A stretch of DNA of 64,000 bases from an uncultured Erysipelotrichaceae bacterium (GCA_902799855.1 CADCCA010000005.1:25726-89725); one strand, 5' to 3'; shown: positions 7,444-17,535, counted from the first letter of the stretch. Notes: a model not told the origin generated them from the sequence alone. A program made the numbers and translations.

Positions 7444-8259
7444 TCATTTTATTTGTTCCATAAAATCATCTAATAAAGATGACCATGTTTTTTCATCAAC
7501 GCTTAGTTCAAACGCTTTACACATAATGTTTTTGAACTCCAGCATACTAGTTCTACAATTGGAATTTGGCTTTAAAACCGCTCCCATTTTTCTAGTATCT
7601 AAAGCACATTGACTATATTTTGGATTGCTGAAATCAAAATCGGGTGTATAGAAACATAGGTAATCGCTTTTTACCACCCAAGCTCCACCCATCTCGTTTA
7701 AACAAGCAACACTATTTAAGTAGTTGTTAGATAATAAAATAATAACAAAGACATCAGAATTAATGTTTTCTCTTAAATAATCGAAGATGTTTTCTCCAAC
7801 AGGTATCTTGTTTGCTGGATATGAAGTATAGACTAGTTGCGCATTCTTAATTCCTAAGCCAACAAGAAGCGCTCTTAAAGCATCGCCATATTTTTTATCA
7901 ACAGAACAATGACTTAAAAAGATTTTTTTAAGACTGTTTTTCTTTGCATCTTTTCTATCAGAGATAGGTTGCGGTGGATCTGCTACCTTAATGGCTTCAT
8001 AAAATTCATGGACCATGTTTTTAGCTTTTTGATGAGATTCTAGATTAGAAACATAAACATTATTAAAGATTTCTTCAATATTATCCATATACCATTTGTC
8101 AATTGCCCCAAGGCAATAGAGCATAAGTTCCCTATCATTAGTCTCGATGGCTGTCTCTAATTTATTTAGATAATTACAAATGTAACCATCACCAGTGTAG
8201 TCCCTGATTGTTGAATCTATGCCATCAAATTCTATTTTTAACCTTTTATATACATCCAT
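7444..8259 (-). CDS. TIR-domain protein, putative NAD-degrading effector
   Basis: Residues 1-105 are helical with no named domain. Residues 111-250 form a TIR_2-type domain: KKIFLSHCSVDK opens the first strand and helix, VFVIILLSNNYLNS is the central strand, and ACLNEMGGAW carries the Glu (about residue 189) that is catalytic in NAD-cleaving TIR proteins. Bacterial TIR proteins usually act as effectors that deplete NAD when a partner senses infection. The gene starts 16 bases after the ugd stop and is followed after three bases by the AAA-TOPRIM gene. The ribosome site is weak, which suggests coupling to ugd translation. Partnership with the ATPase is inferred from spacing. Confidence 0.75.
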   Translation of the reverse strand: MDVYKRLKIEFDGIDSTIRDYTGDGYICNYLNKLETAIETNDRELMLYCLGAIDKWYMDNIEEIFNNVYVSNLESHQKAKNMVHEFYEAIKVADPPQPISDRKDAKKNSLKKIFLSHCSVDKKYGDALRALLVGLGIKNAQLVYTSYPANKIPVGENIFDYLRENINSDVFVIILLSNNYLNSVACLNEMGGAWVVKSDYLCFYTPDFDFSNPKYSQCALDTRKMGAVLKPNSNCRTSMLEFKNIMCKAFELSVDEKTWSSLLDDFMEQIK

Positions 8260-8275
8260 GAATCGATCTTGTTTT

Positions 8276-9478
8276 TTAATCTCTTCTAAATAAATCTCTT
8301 GTATATACTTTATCTTCTACATCATCTAAGCAACTATCATATCTATTAGCGATAATTGCGCTAGATTGTTTCTTAAATTGTTCTAAATTATTAATTACTA
8401 AAGAGCCAAAGAATTCGGAACCATCTTCTAAAGTTGGTTCATAAATAATAACTTTGACACCCTTGGCTTTAATTCTTTTCATAATGCCTTGAATAGAAGA
8501 GGCTCTAAAGTTATCACTATTAGATTTCATCGTTAATCTAAATACACCAACCACTATCTTATTAGCGGTTTCTTCAGTGAAATGAGCAATTTCTAATACC
8601 CTATCCGCGATAAAGTCTTTTCTTGTTCTATTAGATTCCACAATCGCAGAAATAAGATTTTCTGGAACATGTTCAAAGTTAGCTTTTAATTGTTTGGTAT
8701 CTTTTGGCAAACAATACCCACCATAGCCAAATGATGGATTATTATAATGAGTACCAATTCTTGGATCTAAACAAACACCATTGATAATGTCTTGTGTGCT
8801 TAATCCTTTAGATTCAGCATATGTATCTAATTCATTAAAATAAGAGACACGTAACGCTAAATATGTATTAGCAAATAACTTAACAGCTTCCGCTTCTGTT
8901 AATCCCATAAATAAGATAGGTACATCTTTCTTAATAGCGCCTTCTTTTAAAAGATTAGCAAACACTTCGGCTTTCTCTTTTTGTCCGGGTTCGCAGCCAA
9001 CAATAATTCTGCTTGGATATAAATTATCTTCAAGAGCTTTAGATTCTCTTAAGAATTCAGGGCTAAATAAAATGTTATTTGTTTTGTATTTTTCTCTAAT
9101 TGATTTAGTGTAACCAACTGGGATGGTTGATTTAATAACCATAGTAGCGTTTGAATTAACCGATAACACTAATTCAATTACTTGCTCAACATATTTGGTA
9201 TCAAAGAAGTTTTTAACTGGATCATAGTTAGTAGGGGCTGCGACAACTACATAATCGGCATCCCTATAAGCTGAAGCGCCATCTAATGTCGCTACTAAAT
9301 CTAATTTCTTTTCTTTAAAGTATTTTTCAATATAATCATCTTGAATTGGTGAGATACGTGCATTAACTTTATCAACCTTTTCAGGGATGACATCCACTAA
9401 TTCAACATGATTATTTTGGGCTAATAATGTAGCTATTGATAAGCCAACATATCCTGCACCTGCTACTGCAATCTTCAT
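8276..9478 (-). CDS. ugd: UDP-glucose 6-dehydrogenase
   Basis: The 400-residue enzyme oxidises UDP-glucose to UDP-glucuronate with two NAD molecules. The Rossmann motif GAGYVGLS is at residues 7-14, the middle helix has [11 protein letters not shown], and the catalytic Cys lies in [13 protein letters not shown]. It is the last sugar gene of the capsule run, 140 bases after the radical SAM gene. The product implies glucuronic acid in the polymer. A second nucleotide-sugar dehydrogenase (21828) serves a different substrate. The gene starts with a clean ATG and an AGGAG ribosome site. Confidence 0.88.
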   Translation of the reverse strand: MKIAVAGAGYVGLSIATLLAQNNHVELVDVIPEKVDKVNARISPIQDDYIEKYFKEKKLDLVATLDGASAYRDADYVVVAAPTNYDPVKNFFDTKYVEQVIELVLSVNSNATMVIKSTIPVGYTKSIREKYKTNNILFSPEFLRESKALEDNLYPSRIIVGCEPGQKEKAEVFANLLKEGAIKKDVPILFMGLTEAEAVKLFANTYLALRVSYFNELDTYAESKGLSTQDIINGVCLDPRIGTHYNNPSFGYGGYCLPKDTKQLKANFEHVPENLISAIVESNRTRKDFIADRVLEIAHFTEETANKIVVGVFRLTMKSNSDNFRASSIQGIMKRIKAKGVKVIIYEPTLEDGSEFFGSLVINNLEQFKKQSSAIIANRYDSCLDDVEDKVYTRDLFRRD

Positions 9479-9617
9479 CCCTAACTCCTCACTTTTTAAA
9501 CCATTTGTGGTTTGAAACCAAAGTCTTTTTCTTAATTAGTTGTATCGGCAAAAAACATTTCGATACCACAATAGAATAGATTTTATCTTACTCTGGTACC
9601 ATCGTGCGACGATAGCC

Positions 9618-10703
9618 TCATTTCTTTCGAAATACTCTTTTCATCTTCTCTGTAGCTCGATGTGCCAAGATGCGCAAACCGTTCATCTTTTCTAAACAGG
9701 CGGGCATAGTTTTATATTCAGTATCTAACTTTTGCCCAATAAAAGAACGCCATTCCTCATGAAGCCAATGTGTCCCATCTGCTCTAATCCTGTCTCTTAT
9801 TTCTGAGTACGTCGTTGTTGTAAAATTCGGAATACAGCCTAAAGTTAACATCGAATGGCCATTGAAGCAATGAGGATATTTACATTTTCCAATCGGAATA
9901 AAAGCAATGGGTTTTTTTATATTTTCAAATATATTTTGAGAAAATCTTGTACAATAACACTGTGTAGTATGTCCTGTTGCCAAATCAACATCAATAGCCC
10001 ACTGCCCTGCATAACAGAACTCCTTTCGCTTCTTCCCAAAGATTTGCATTTTGAACTTCCAAAACTCAGACTCAAAAGGAGCCCATGTTTTTCGATATTC
10101 TTCCTCGCTAAGTCTTGTCAACTTTACAATCTGTTCAGTTGAATCGTCTCTAGCAATAGTTAGCTGAGGAAGAGCTCCAAAATTACGTATAGAAAACTCT
10201 TTTAACTCCTCGATGTAAGGAATCAACTCATCGCTAGGTGTAACTTCTACATTGATGGATGCTCCCGCTTTCCAGCATTTATTCACATTTTCAGCGAAAC
10301 GTTCCAGCCACCCTTTCTTTTTAAGTTCTAAATAGTGGAAAGAACATTTGAATTCAAGATGTGCTAAAAGTTTTGGATCCCACTGACATATTTTATCTAA
10401 CACCGTTGTAACCGTCATGTTAGAAACGATTTCGCAGTAATGGCCTTCTTTTAATAGTTCATATATGTATAAGGCGATATCTTTTGCAAGCAACGTTTCA
10501 CCGGCTGCACAAACATTTATAAATGCGCAACCACCTAGCCGTTCCTTTGACAACGCTTTCGCCACATGCTCAGGAGAATATTGATACTCAATCTGTTTTC
10601 CGGGGCTAAAATTATTACGAATGGGGAGGTAGCAATAATGACATTGAAAATTGCACACCGTCATAGGAACCTGTAATAGTACTAGTCTTTTAAGTTTATC
10701 CAT
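9618..10703 (-). CDS. Radical SAM enzyme with C-terminal Cys cluster
   Basis: The canonical C-x3-C-x2-C cluster is CNFQCHYC (Cys17, 21, 24). The middle region folds as a radical SAM barrel (VCAAGETLL, EFKCSFHYLELKK). The C-terminal third has many Cys (FCYAGQW, CYC, KCKYPHC, LGC), fitting a SPASM/twitch auxiliary iron-sulfur domain. Proteins of this kind turn up in polysaccharide loci, where a sugar modification is suspected, but no substrate can be named. It begins four bases after the wzx stop, so it is part of the operon. Confidence 0.75.
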   Translation of the reverse strand: MDKLKRLVLLQVPMTVCNFQCHYCYLPIRNNFSPGKQIEYQYSPEHVAKALSKERLGGCAFINVCAAGETLLAKDIALYIYELLKEGHYCEIVSNMTVTTVLDKICQWDPKLLAHLEFKCSFHYLELKKKGWLERFAENVNKCWKAGASINVEVTPSDELIPYIEELKEFSIRNFGALPQLTIARDDSTEQIVKLTRLSEEEYRKTWAPFESEFWKFKMQIFGKKRKEFCYAGQWAIDVDLATGHTTQCYCTRFSQNIFENIKKPIAFIPIGKCKYPHCFNGHSMLTLGCIPNFTTTTYSEIRDRIRADGTHWLHEEWRSFIGQKLDTEYKTMPACLEKMNGLRILAHRATEKMKRVFRKK

Positions 10704-10706
10704 TAT

Positions 10707-12134
10707 TTATTCTCCTTTTTGATTCTTTTTTAAGAAACGATTGAATAGATCCTTGCGTTGATCTTTTCGAATAATGACCATTATCAAAATACAAATAGAT
10801 ATTGCTCCTGTAATAACACACGCAAGTAAGAACATAAGCCAGTTATTCATAGGAATGATAATCTTGACAACAAAAGCAACAGCTGCGACGATAAGGCTGC
10901 ACCCCGCATTCAAAAAAACATACTTATAAAACGCATACCATTTTTTACCAATAGCTTTGGCTGCATATGGCAGCAAACATATTAAATTACGTAAGATGAC
11001 AACGACCGAACTTACACCCGCCACCGCAAATATTCCTATAGGCGAATATTCAACAAACACAAAGGAAACCGCGATAGAAATCACAGCACCAATGATATAT
11101 GTTATCGAGTTAAATTTCAATTTATTGGTAATGCTAAATATGTTATAGACGCTTGAAGTTCCTGCCAAAATTAAATACGCCATTATGCTTAGAATGGATA
11201 ATATTGTTAACATATCTGCATCTTGCGTTGGCATCCATAAATGGTAAAACGTCATCTTTGGATTCCAGTTCCACGATAACAAAGATGCAAGAGAAATTAG
11301 ATTTATTGGAATTGTTTTTGCGACAGAAAGGACTCCCATCTCAGTCGAGCCAATAAGGATATTAACCAAGAGAAGATCAAAACCCGTCATAAGCAGATCT
11401 CCACATTTGTTGACAACGCTCCACGAACCAGATGTCAGCATTTCTTTCATTGCCTTAGGCTCAAAATAATTTATAGAGAAATGAACGTCGTTCATGATTT
11501 TTTGCTTGATTGCATAATGTCCAAGGACTAACAATATAGCGACAATTCCAGCCGCTAACGAAACATAATAGATGTGTAATTCAAAACAACTGAAGAGAAT
11601 AATTAAAATCAGTATTCTAGTTGCATTTCCTACCATCACCATAATATTCGAAAGATATAGCTTGTTTTTTACTGTTGTAGAAATATGCAACACACTTTGA
11701 ATATTGGAACAAAAAAAGCTCAAGAAAGTAAGTGCAAAGAGTATTTGAACATCAATCACACGCGTAGTTTTTATCGTCAATACATTTTGGAGATTAATAA
11801 TTAAAAAAAATGCCGGCAAAAGGAGTATTAAAATGACCAAAAAGTTTGCGACGAGTGCAGAAGAATAGTATTTCTCTGCTTTTTTTATTTCTCCCTTATG
11901 ATATGCAATCGCAGTAAATCGCGCAGCCATCGCATTGATTGCAATCGTAAGAAGACTCGCATAAGAAACGAAATTATTAGCGAGCTGAGCGAACCCGTTG
12001 GCCTCAACACCTAAATCACGCACAATGACAGGCGAGATAAAAAAACCTATGCAAATGTTAAACAGCATAGACATTAATGATGTGACTAAGCTGATTAAGG
12101 AATATTTGTTTTCTTTATCAACACTTTTTAACAC
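10707..12134 (-). CDS. wzx: Polysaccharide flippase, MOP/PST family
   Basis: About 475 residues with 12-14 hydrophobic segments, opening with the segment YSLISLVTSLMSMLFN and the RDLGVEANGFAQLANNF stretch typical of oligosaccharide flippases. It moves the undecaprenyl-linked repeat unit across the membrane. The open frame extends to an ATG at 12167, 50 bases inside the previous gene. A GTG at 12134 has an AGAGAGG site nine bases upstream, so I prefer it; the overlap is then 17 bases. Together with Wzy it makes this a Wzx/Wzy-type capsule. Confidence 0.82.
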   Translation of the reverse strand: MLKSVDKENKYSLISLVTSLMSMLFNICIGFFISPVIVRDLGVEANGFAQLANNFVSYASLLTIAINAMAARFTAIAYHKGEIKKAEKYYSSALVANFLVILILLLPAFFLIINLQNVLTIKTTRVIDVQILFALTFLSFFCSNIQSVLHISTTVKNKLYLSNIMVMVGNATRILILIILFSCFELHIYYVSLAAGIVAILLVLGHYAIKQKIMNDVHFSINYFEPKAMKEMLTSGSWSVVNKCGDLLMTGFDLLLVNILIGSTEMGVLSVAKTIPINLISLASLLSWNWNPKMTFYHLWMPTQDADMLTILSILSIMAYLILAGTSSVYNIFSITNKLKFNSITYIIGAVISIAVSFVFVEYSPIGIFAVAGVSSVVVILRNLICLLPYAAKAIGKKWYAFYKYVFLNAGCSLIVAAVAFVVKIIIPMNNWLMFLLACVITGAISICILIMVIIRKDQRKDLFNRFLKKNQKGE

Positions 12135-14082
12135 TCTGAATAACCTCTCTAAGTTGTGAGTAATCAATCAAGTTTTCTTTAATTATTTCCTTGTCTTTTG
12201 TGAGAAGAGCATCTATAGCCTTAAAAGCATCATCCAAACATTTAGGCGCAGCTATATATTGGCTATCTTTTATCCAATAATATTGAGCCAATACCTTTCC
12301 GTTTAAATTGTCAAAAACCAAACAAGGTGTATTTGTAATATAAGAAAACAGCATGCCATGAAGCCTATCGGTAATTACTAGTTGACTTGATGAAAATTGG
12401 TTCCACATTTTTGTTAGCTCTGAATTTCTAGTTTTTGATGTCACGTACCCTGGAATTACCGTGTCTCCATATTTAACAGCCAGATTCTTTTCATTGATTT
12501 TCTGCAAAATAGCATCCAAATCTGATTTAGAAAGCACCTTCTCGATATCGTTTCGCATGCACAAAAAAACACCCTCGCGTTGATGCTTTGTTGTTTCCAA
12601 CTTACCCTTAAGAAACAGAACAATATCAGGACATAAATATACATTTCCATTAGGCAACATTTTCTTCATTAGAGTATAAGAAGTATTATCCCTCAAAAAA
12701 ACATGTAGATTCTTGTGCTGCTCAAACGCTTTTTTCGTATTTTTATAACTAGCGCGCCCAGAACCATCATCTGAAAAGAAAGCGGTTTCAGGAAAAATGA
12801 TGACTGGATTCGTTTTAAATCTCGTTACAACATCATTAATACGATTTGCTTCGGTAGGCCATAAGGAACCTATGCTTCCTCCGCCATCAATAATAATAAC
12901 ATCTTTACGCGAAATCAGTCTGGAAATAATAGACCGATATCGCAAATAGTCGATACTTCCAATCTCAACAATTCTTTTTATTCCACAGTCACGCAAGAAT
13001 CTTATTTGCGAATAGACAATTGCTTGATCGCCTAGATTACCATGCATGGGTGTGGAAATAAGAACGAACCTCGATTTAAAGCGACAATGGAAAAGAAGAC
13101 GAAAAACAACTAATCTAGCTTGAAACAAGAGTTTGGCTTTTTTTGCCATTCTAACAACACCGTAACGCAAAAGTGGTTTTTTCAACAGCCCTTTTCTATA
13201 TAAAAAACACAAAAATCGAAACCATCTATCATGAGACTGCCCGCTCATTATTTTCCATCTCTCATAGAAGTTTTTGTAAATCTTTTGCATCTCTATGTTG
13301 CGGAAATCAACACGATGTATTATGTATATAAGATATTTGAAAATGTATTGAACAGTCAAATCCCTGCATTTAGTCATTCCTTTTTCTTCAAAAAACAAGG
13401 TTCTTTCAAACAAAGCGTCGACTGCATCAAAATTTCGTATTGAAAAGCTTTTTCCTGTGATGCTATCGCTACGTTGAAGATAATTGATTATTGGTTCTTC
13501 AATGCAATATATTTTGTTTGCACGATACGCAAGTTCGTGATAAATGAAAACATCTTCATTTAATCTTCCTTCGCGAAATCTAATCCCATCAAGCAACTCC
13601 CTCCGATAAAGCTTACCACACGCCATAACCATAAATGTGTAATCATAAACCAAAGAAAAGCGCGAATCTCCATACAAAACTTGCTCCTGGACAGACAATG
13701 TGTGTAGTTCATTTCCCGCTTCATCTACGCAACGAAATCCACCAAATACTGCATCTATTCCACCAGATTCCATTGCATCGATAAGTATTTGAAGAGCATT
13801 CTCGGTCAACGTATCATCACCATCTAGAAACAAAACATACTCGCCCAAAGATGCCTCAATACCTGAGTTCCTTGCTGATGAAAGGCCTCCGTTCTCTTTG
13901 TGTATTACTGTAATTTTCTCATTACGCTGTGCAAGTTGATCACAGATCTTTCCAGAATTATCTTTGGCTCCATCATCCACTAAGATTATGTGATAGTCCG
14001 AATAACTTTGAGACAATACAGATTGAACACATTTCTCTAGGTATTTTTCCACATTGTAAACAGGAATAATTATGTCAATCAT
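12118..14082 (-). CDS. Glycosyltransferase family 2 fused to polysaccharide pyruvyl transferase
   Basis: Residues 1-330 are a GT-A/GT2 enzyme: IDIIIPVYNVEKYLEKCVQSV, ILVDDGAKDNSG, and YVLFLDGDDTL with the metal-binding acidic motif. From about residue 335 a second domain starts (STPMHGNLGDQAIVYSQI, IIIDGGGSIGSLWP, ITDRLHGMLFSYI), the pattern of the CsaB/ExoV pyruvyl transferase family. One chain would thus add a sugar and then a ketal pyruvate, giving an acidic polymer. Such domains are usually separate proteins. The stop is TGA. It overlaps wzx at its 3' end. Confidence 0.8.
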   Translation of the reverse strand: MIDIIIPVYNVEKYLEKCVQSVLSQSYSDYHIILVDDGAKDNSGKICDQLAQRNEKITVIHKENGGLSSARNSGIEASLGEYVLFLDGDDTLTENALQILIDAMESGGIDAVFGGFRCVDEAGNELHTLSVQEQVLYGDSRFSLVYDYTFMVMACGKLYRRELLDGIRFREGRLNEDVFIYHELAYRANKIYCIEEPIINYLQRSDSITGKSFSIRNFDAVDALFERTLFFEEKGMTKCRDLTVQYIFKYLIYIIHRVDFRNIEMQKIYKNFYERWKIMSGQSHDRWFRFLCFLYRKGLLKKPLLRYGVVRMAKKAKLLFQARLVVFRLLFHCRFKSRFVLISTPMHGNLGDQAIVYSQIRFLRDCGIKRIVEIGSIDYLRYRSIISRLISRKDVIIIDGGGSIGSLWPTEANRINDVVTRFKTNPVIIFPETAFFSDDGSGRASYKNTKKAFEQHKNLHVFLRDNTSYTLMKKMLPNGNVYLCPDIVLFLKGKLETTKHQREGVFLCMRNDIEKVLSKSDLDAILQKINEKNLAVKYGDTVIPGYVTSKTRNSELTKMWNQFSSSQLVITDRLHGMLFSYITNTPCLVFDNLNGKVLAQYYWIKDSQYIAAPKCLDDAFKAIDALLTKDKEIIKENLIDYSQLREVIQSVKKC

Positions 14083-14160
14083 TATATTATTATTTCCTTT
14101 CGCTAATGCTTTTTTTCAAAACAATTTGCTTTAAAATATGTGTGAACGCCTTGGCATTAT

Positions 14161-15015
14161 TTATCTATTGACAATTCTTCTAAAAAGGCGAAAACTTCTG
14201 TCACATATCAAATTTTTAATTTTTATAAAACTTGCGATTACACGATATCTACGAATAACACGGATCTCTTTAATTGAACGTTTTGAAGCATAACTATCAG
14301 CAATGGTAAGAACAGGATCGATATGTGGATCTTTTTTGCGCTTTGATAGCCCGTTATTTGTTTGCCTATACGCAGTTCCCTCCATATAGGTACAACAAAA
14401 AAAGCCAGAACCCAATGCGAGCCTCATTACTAAATCAAGATCCTCAAAATAATTTTCCGGATAACAATAAGAGCCAACTTCTTCTAAAAATGCTTTAGAG
14501 ACGCAGTAATCACGCGGGATTCTTCTTTGATATAATAATCCCAACATTTTTAGTGGAACAACACCACGAGGAAACTCTCTTTTTGACCATTTTCTATTGT
14601 AACGACCGTTGATAAATTGGCCATCTTGATCTACCAAAACCACCCTAGAATAGGAAATGCAATGCTTTGGATCGGTTGATGCGTATATTATTGCCATTTC
14701 ATTTTCCAGTTTTTGTTTATTGAAATAAAAGTCATCAGAATCCATGAATGTAACAAACGAGCTCTTTGCATTTTGAAGTCCAACATTTCGAGCGTTAGAT
14801 ACACCCCCGTTTTGCTTCAAAAAAATAGGATGTATAATGCTGTATTCTTTCGCCATATCCTTTAGAAAAGCATCAGACCCATCGGTAGAGCAATCGTCTA
14901 CAACAATTATTTCTTTTGGTTGCATGGATTGTGCTATTACACTCAGAATACACCGCTCTAAATAATTGATTTTGTTATAATTTGGTATAATAACAGATAA
15001 ATCTAAATTCCCCAT
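14161..15015 (-). CDS. Glycosyltransferase family 2
   Basis: The 284-residue GT2 enzyme has LSVIIPNYNKINYLERCILSV, EIIVVDDCSTDGSD, GGVSNARNVGL and VTFMDSDDFYF, which include the nucleotide-sugar and metal-binding acidic residues. Donor and acceptor cannot be told. A basic C-terminal tail may help it sit at the membrane. It is followed after 78 bases by the GT2-pyruvyl transferase gene. Confidence 0.82.
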   Translation of the reverse strand: MGNLDLSVIIPNYNKINYLERCILSVIAQSMQPKEIIVVDDCSTDGSDAFLKDMAKEYSIIHPIFLKQNGGVSNARNVGLQNAKSSFVTFMDSDDFYFNKQKLENEMAIIYASTDPKHCISYSRVVLVDQDGQFINGRYNRKWSKREFPRGVVPLKMLGLLYQRRIPRDYCVSKAFLEEVGSYCYPENYFEDLDLVMRLALGSGFFCCTYMEGTAYRQTNNGLSKRKKDPHIDPVLTIADSYASKRSIKEIRVIRRYRVIASFIKIKNLICDRSFRLFRRIVNR

Positions 15016-15285
15016 TAGTCTTCTCCTAAGGAATTATCAAAACAATTTGCTCGAATACTAATATTTTTCTATACAATTGAATTGATTTGCAAAACGCCAC
15101 AAACTCAACCAAGAAAAAAGAACCAAAACCGTAATTACTCCAATTCTCAAATGATGTCTCACATCCTGTGTTATTGAGTCATAGCCGTTCTTGGCTTGTG
15201 AACGATCGGATCTCTTCTGTAATGCTATAAAGCAAGAATGTGTTAAGCGATTATTCAAAAAGTATTTTTGTTATACGTTGCTTTT
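15016..15285. other. Gap in the capsule operon without a supported gene
   Basis: A 66-codon minus-strand frame (15058-15258) with one hydrophobic stretch lies here but has no ribosome site and matches nothing I know. It may be residue of a lost gene. No terminator hairpin was found. Confidence 0.4.
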
Positions 15286-15945
15286 TTATACTTGATTGAG
15301 ATAATCAGCAATATCAGCGAATGCATGCAAATGACTGCGTATCCATTCTCTGTCCTTGTCCCACCATTTCGTTGATTCTAGAATCATTATTTCATCTTCT
15401 GTAAAGCGATATTTTATTACTGAAGCAGGTACCCCACCCACTACTGCATATGGGGGAACATCTTTTGTTACCAATGCCATCGAAGCGATAACAGCTCCAT
15501 CTCCAATTGTAACACCCTCAAGTATTGTGGCTCCGTACCCTATCCACACATCATTGCCAATTTTACAAGCTAGATCTGAGCTTTTGTCTATATATTTATA
15601 TTCAGAAAAGTCGAATGCATTTCCATAAAAAAGCCCGGTGGAATTATTTTTTGCATAAAATGCAGGATGCACAGAAACGTTTTTACCAATCGGATGCCTT
15701 CCTCTCAATATTGTGACATGGTGAGAGATACACGAGTATTTACCAACAACAGTATGGTCTAACTTTGTATGGTCTCCAACATATGTGCCAAACCCTAAAG
15801 TAGAATCAATTATCGATGTAGACTTTCCGACATAATTGTGTCCAGCAAATTCTGTTTTTTTGCTAAGAACCGCTGATTTATGTATTCTTATCGTTTTTTT
15901 TGATTTAATCATTCTAAGTATAAACATTTTAATGATGTGTTTCAT
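15286..15945 (-). CDS. CatB-like O-acetyltransferase (left-handed beta helix)
   Basis: Hexapeptide repeats fill most of the 219 residues ([59 protein letters not shown]). The ending [19 protein letters not shown] and [10 protein letters not shown] is typical of the xenobiotic/CatB branch, which acetylates sugars or small molecules with acetyl-CoA. The active His of [12 protein letters not shown] is present. In this setting it likely decorates the capsule repeat. A short basic N-terminal leader precedes the repeats. Confidence 0.8.
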   Translation of the reverse strand: MKHIIKMFILRMIKSKKTIRIHKSAVLSKKTEFAGHNYVGKSTSIIDSTLGFGTYVGDHTKLDHTVVGKYSCISHHVTILRGRHPIGKNVSVHPAFYAKNNSTGLFYGNAFDFSEYKYIDKSSDLACKIGNDVWIGYGATILEGVTIGDGAVIASMALVTKDVPPYAVVGGVPASVIKYRFTEDEIMILESTKWWDKDREWIRSHLHAFADIADYLNQV

Positions 15946-16143
15946 TTCGTGTACCTCAATAATCTTTCATAATATTATTTACTTTTTTACTATCAAGAAA
16001 ACGCTATAAAAACTATTTAAGCATGTCGAAAGTATTATGTAGAATAACTGCGAAATCACTTTCTAATTCAATCTATTACCTTTTTTCTAACACGAACTCT
16101 ATAATTATTCTCGGCTAAAATTTGAAAGATACACAAAATCGGC

Positions 16144-17535
16144 TTATTTCGAAATATAATCAAAAAATTCGTCGAAATTTTTGTCATCATTTATAAGTTT
16201 ATTTTGGATATATGAAATCATTATTTTAAGCTCTTCGCCAATTTGAACTTCAATGATATGCAATTCTTCAACAGCTTTGATTGCGTGAAAATCGTTTGGT
16301 TTTATACATATAAAGTCTCCTCTAGAAACTTTTTTTGCTTTCCCATTTATAACGGCTATGCCAGTCCCCTCAACCACGGTCCATAGTTCACTTCTACGTT
16401 GGTGTTTTTGATACGAAATAAAATTGTTGGGATTAATAATCAAATGCTTTGTCAAAGAGTTTTGATTATCCTTATTAATGTTGTAATCTAGAATCTTGTA
16501 ACTTCCCCAGAAGCGCTCTTCAAACATTGGTCTTAGTGTGATATTCTTAGCAAACTTTTTTAAGGCATCACTTCTTTTTTTATTTGAAACAAGTATACCA
16601 TCAGGGCTTGCGGCAACCACCACATCTTTTAGGCCTAAAGCAATTATAGGAAGATTCAGTTCGTTAATTATATGGACATTTTGACAAGATTCATCGATTG
16701 TACCATTTCCCACAACATTCTCATCCATCACTTCGGTAAGAGAATCCCAAGTACCAATATCTAGCCATAATCCATTATATCTAATAACATCTATATTCTT
16801 TTCATTCTCAACAACTGCATAATCAAAGCTTACTTTTGTTAGCTTTTCGTAATTATCGAAGAGCTGTTTATATGTGTGCATCCCAAACAAAATATCCGCT
16901 TTATCCAAAATATACTTTATCTTAAAACCAAAAACCCCACCATTCCATAAAGCACCAAGTTTTAAGTACTCAGCTGCTTTATCAAGGCTTGGCTTTTCTT
17001 TAAATTCTAAAACACGACTAATGCTTTCGGAGCTTTTTGGGATTATGTATCCATACTTTTCGCTAGGGCATGTGGGCCCAATGCCTATTAATGTTAGATT
17101 TGAATTGCCCGCCAGTACATGATCATAAAGTTCCTTTACTTTATCAAAAAAAGAATCGTCAACATACGGATCAACAGGGCAAAAAACCACTGGTTCATTA
17201 GGCGACTTTTTTAATACATCAACTAAATAAGCAGAGGCTAGTGATATTGCAGGAAAAGTATCTCTTCTAAAAGGCTCAATGCATGTTTTTGCTTGATTGT
17301 TTAATTGTCTATTAATTATCGATTCTTGTGACTTCGAGGTAGCAACGACAACGTCTGCCGTTGGGTCGACCCTCTTGATTTGCCTATAGACACGTTGAAT
17401 CATCGATTCGTATAGCCCATTTTCGCTTTTTATGAGTTTAACAAATTGTTTTGATCTTACTTCATTTGAAAGCGGCCATAGTCTTGTTCCGCTTCCGCCA
17501 GATAAAAGCACAATATTCATAGATTCCTCATTCAT
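16144..17535 (-). CDS. manC: Mannose-1-phosphate guanylyltransferase (with cupin domain)
   Basis: The N-terminal nucleotidyltransferase carries the pyrophosphorylase signature LLSGGSGTRLWPLS and KQFVKL. The middle part has FCPVDPY, EFKEKPS and LWNGGVFGF. The C-terminal 110 residues are a cupin (HQRRSELWTVVEGTGIAVI, GDFICIKPNDFHAI), matching ManC/AlgA-type enzymes with a mannose-6-phosphate isomerase domain. It makes GDP-mannose. No GDP-mannose dehydratase is seen in the window, so mannose itself is the expected sugar. Confidence 0.85.
   Translation of the reverse strand: MNEESMNIVLLSGGSGTRLWPLSNEVRSKQFVKLIKSENGLYESMIQRVYRQIKRVDPTADVVVATSKSQESIINRQLNNQAKTCIEPFRRDTFPAISLASAYLVDVLKKSPNEPVVFCPVDPYVDDSFFDKVKELYDHVLAGNSNLTLIGIGPTCPSEKYGYIIPKSSESISRVLEFKEKPSLDKAAEYLKLGALWNGGVFGFKIKYILDKADILFGMHTYKQLFDNYEKLTKVSFDYAVVENEKNIDVIRYNGLWLDIGTWDSLTEVMDENVVGNGTIDESCQNVHIINELNLPIIALGLKDVVVAASPDGILVSNKKRSDALKKFAKNITLRPMFEERFWGSYKILDYNINKDNQNSLTKHLIINPNNFISYQKHQRRSELWTVVEGTGIAVINGKAKKVSRGDFICIKPNDFHAIKAVEELHIIEVQIGEELKIMISYIQNKLINDDKNFDEFFDYISK

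Noticed and set aside
9490..9520. AAACCA-TTTG-TGGTTT hairpin between the radical SAM and ugd genes
   Set aside because: Weak stem and no adjacent T-run in the direction of transcription; not enough for a terminator.
15058..15258. 66-codon frame with a hydrophobic stretch in the capsule operon
   Set aside because: No ribosome site, no family resemblance, and odd composition; listed only as a gap.
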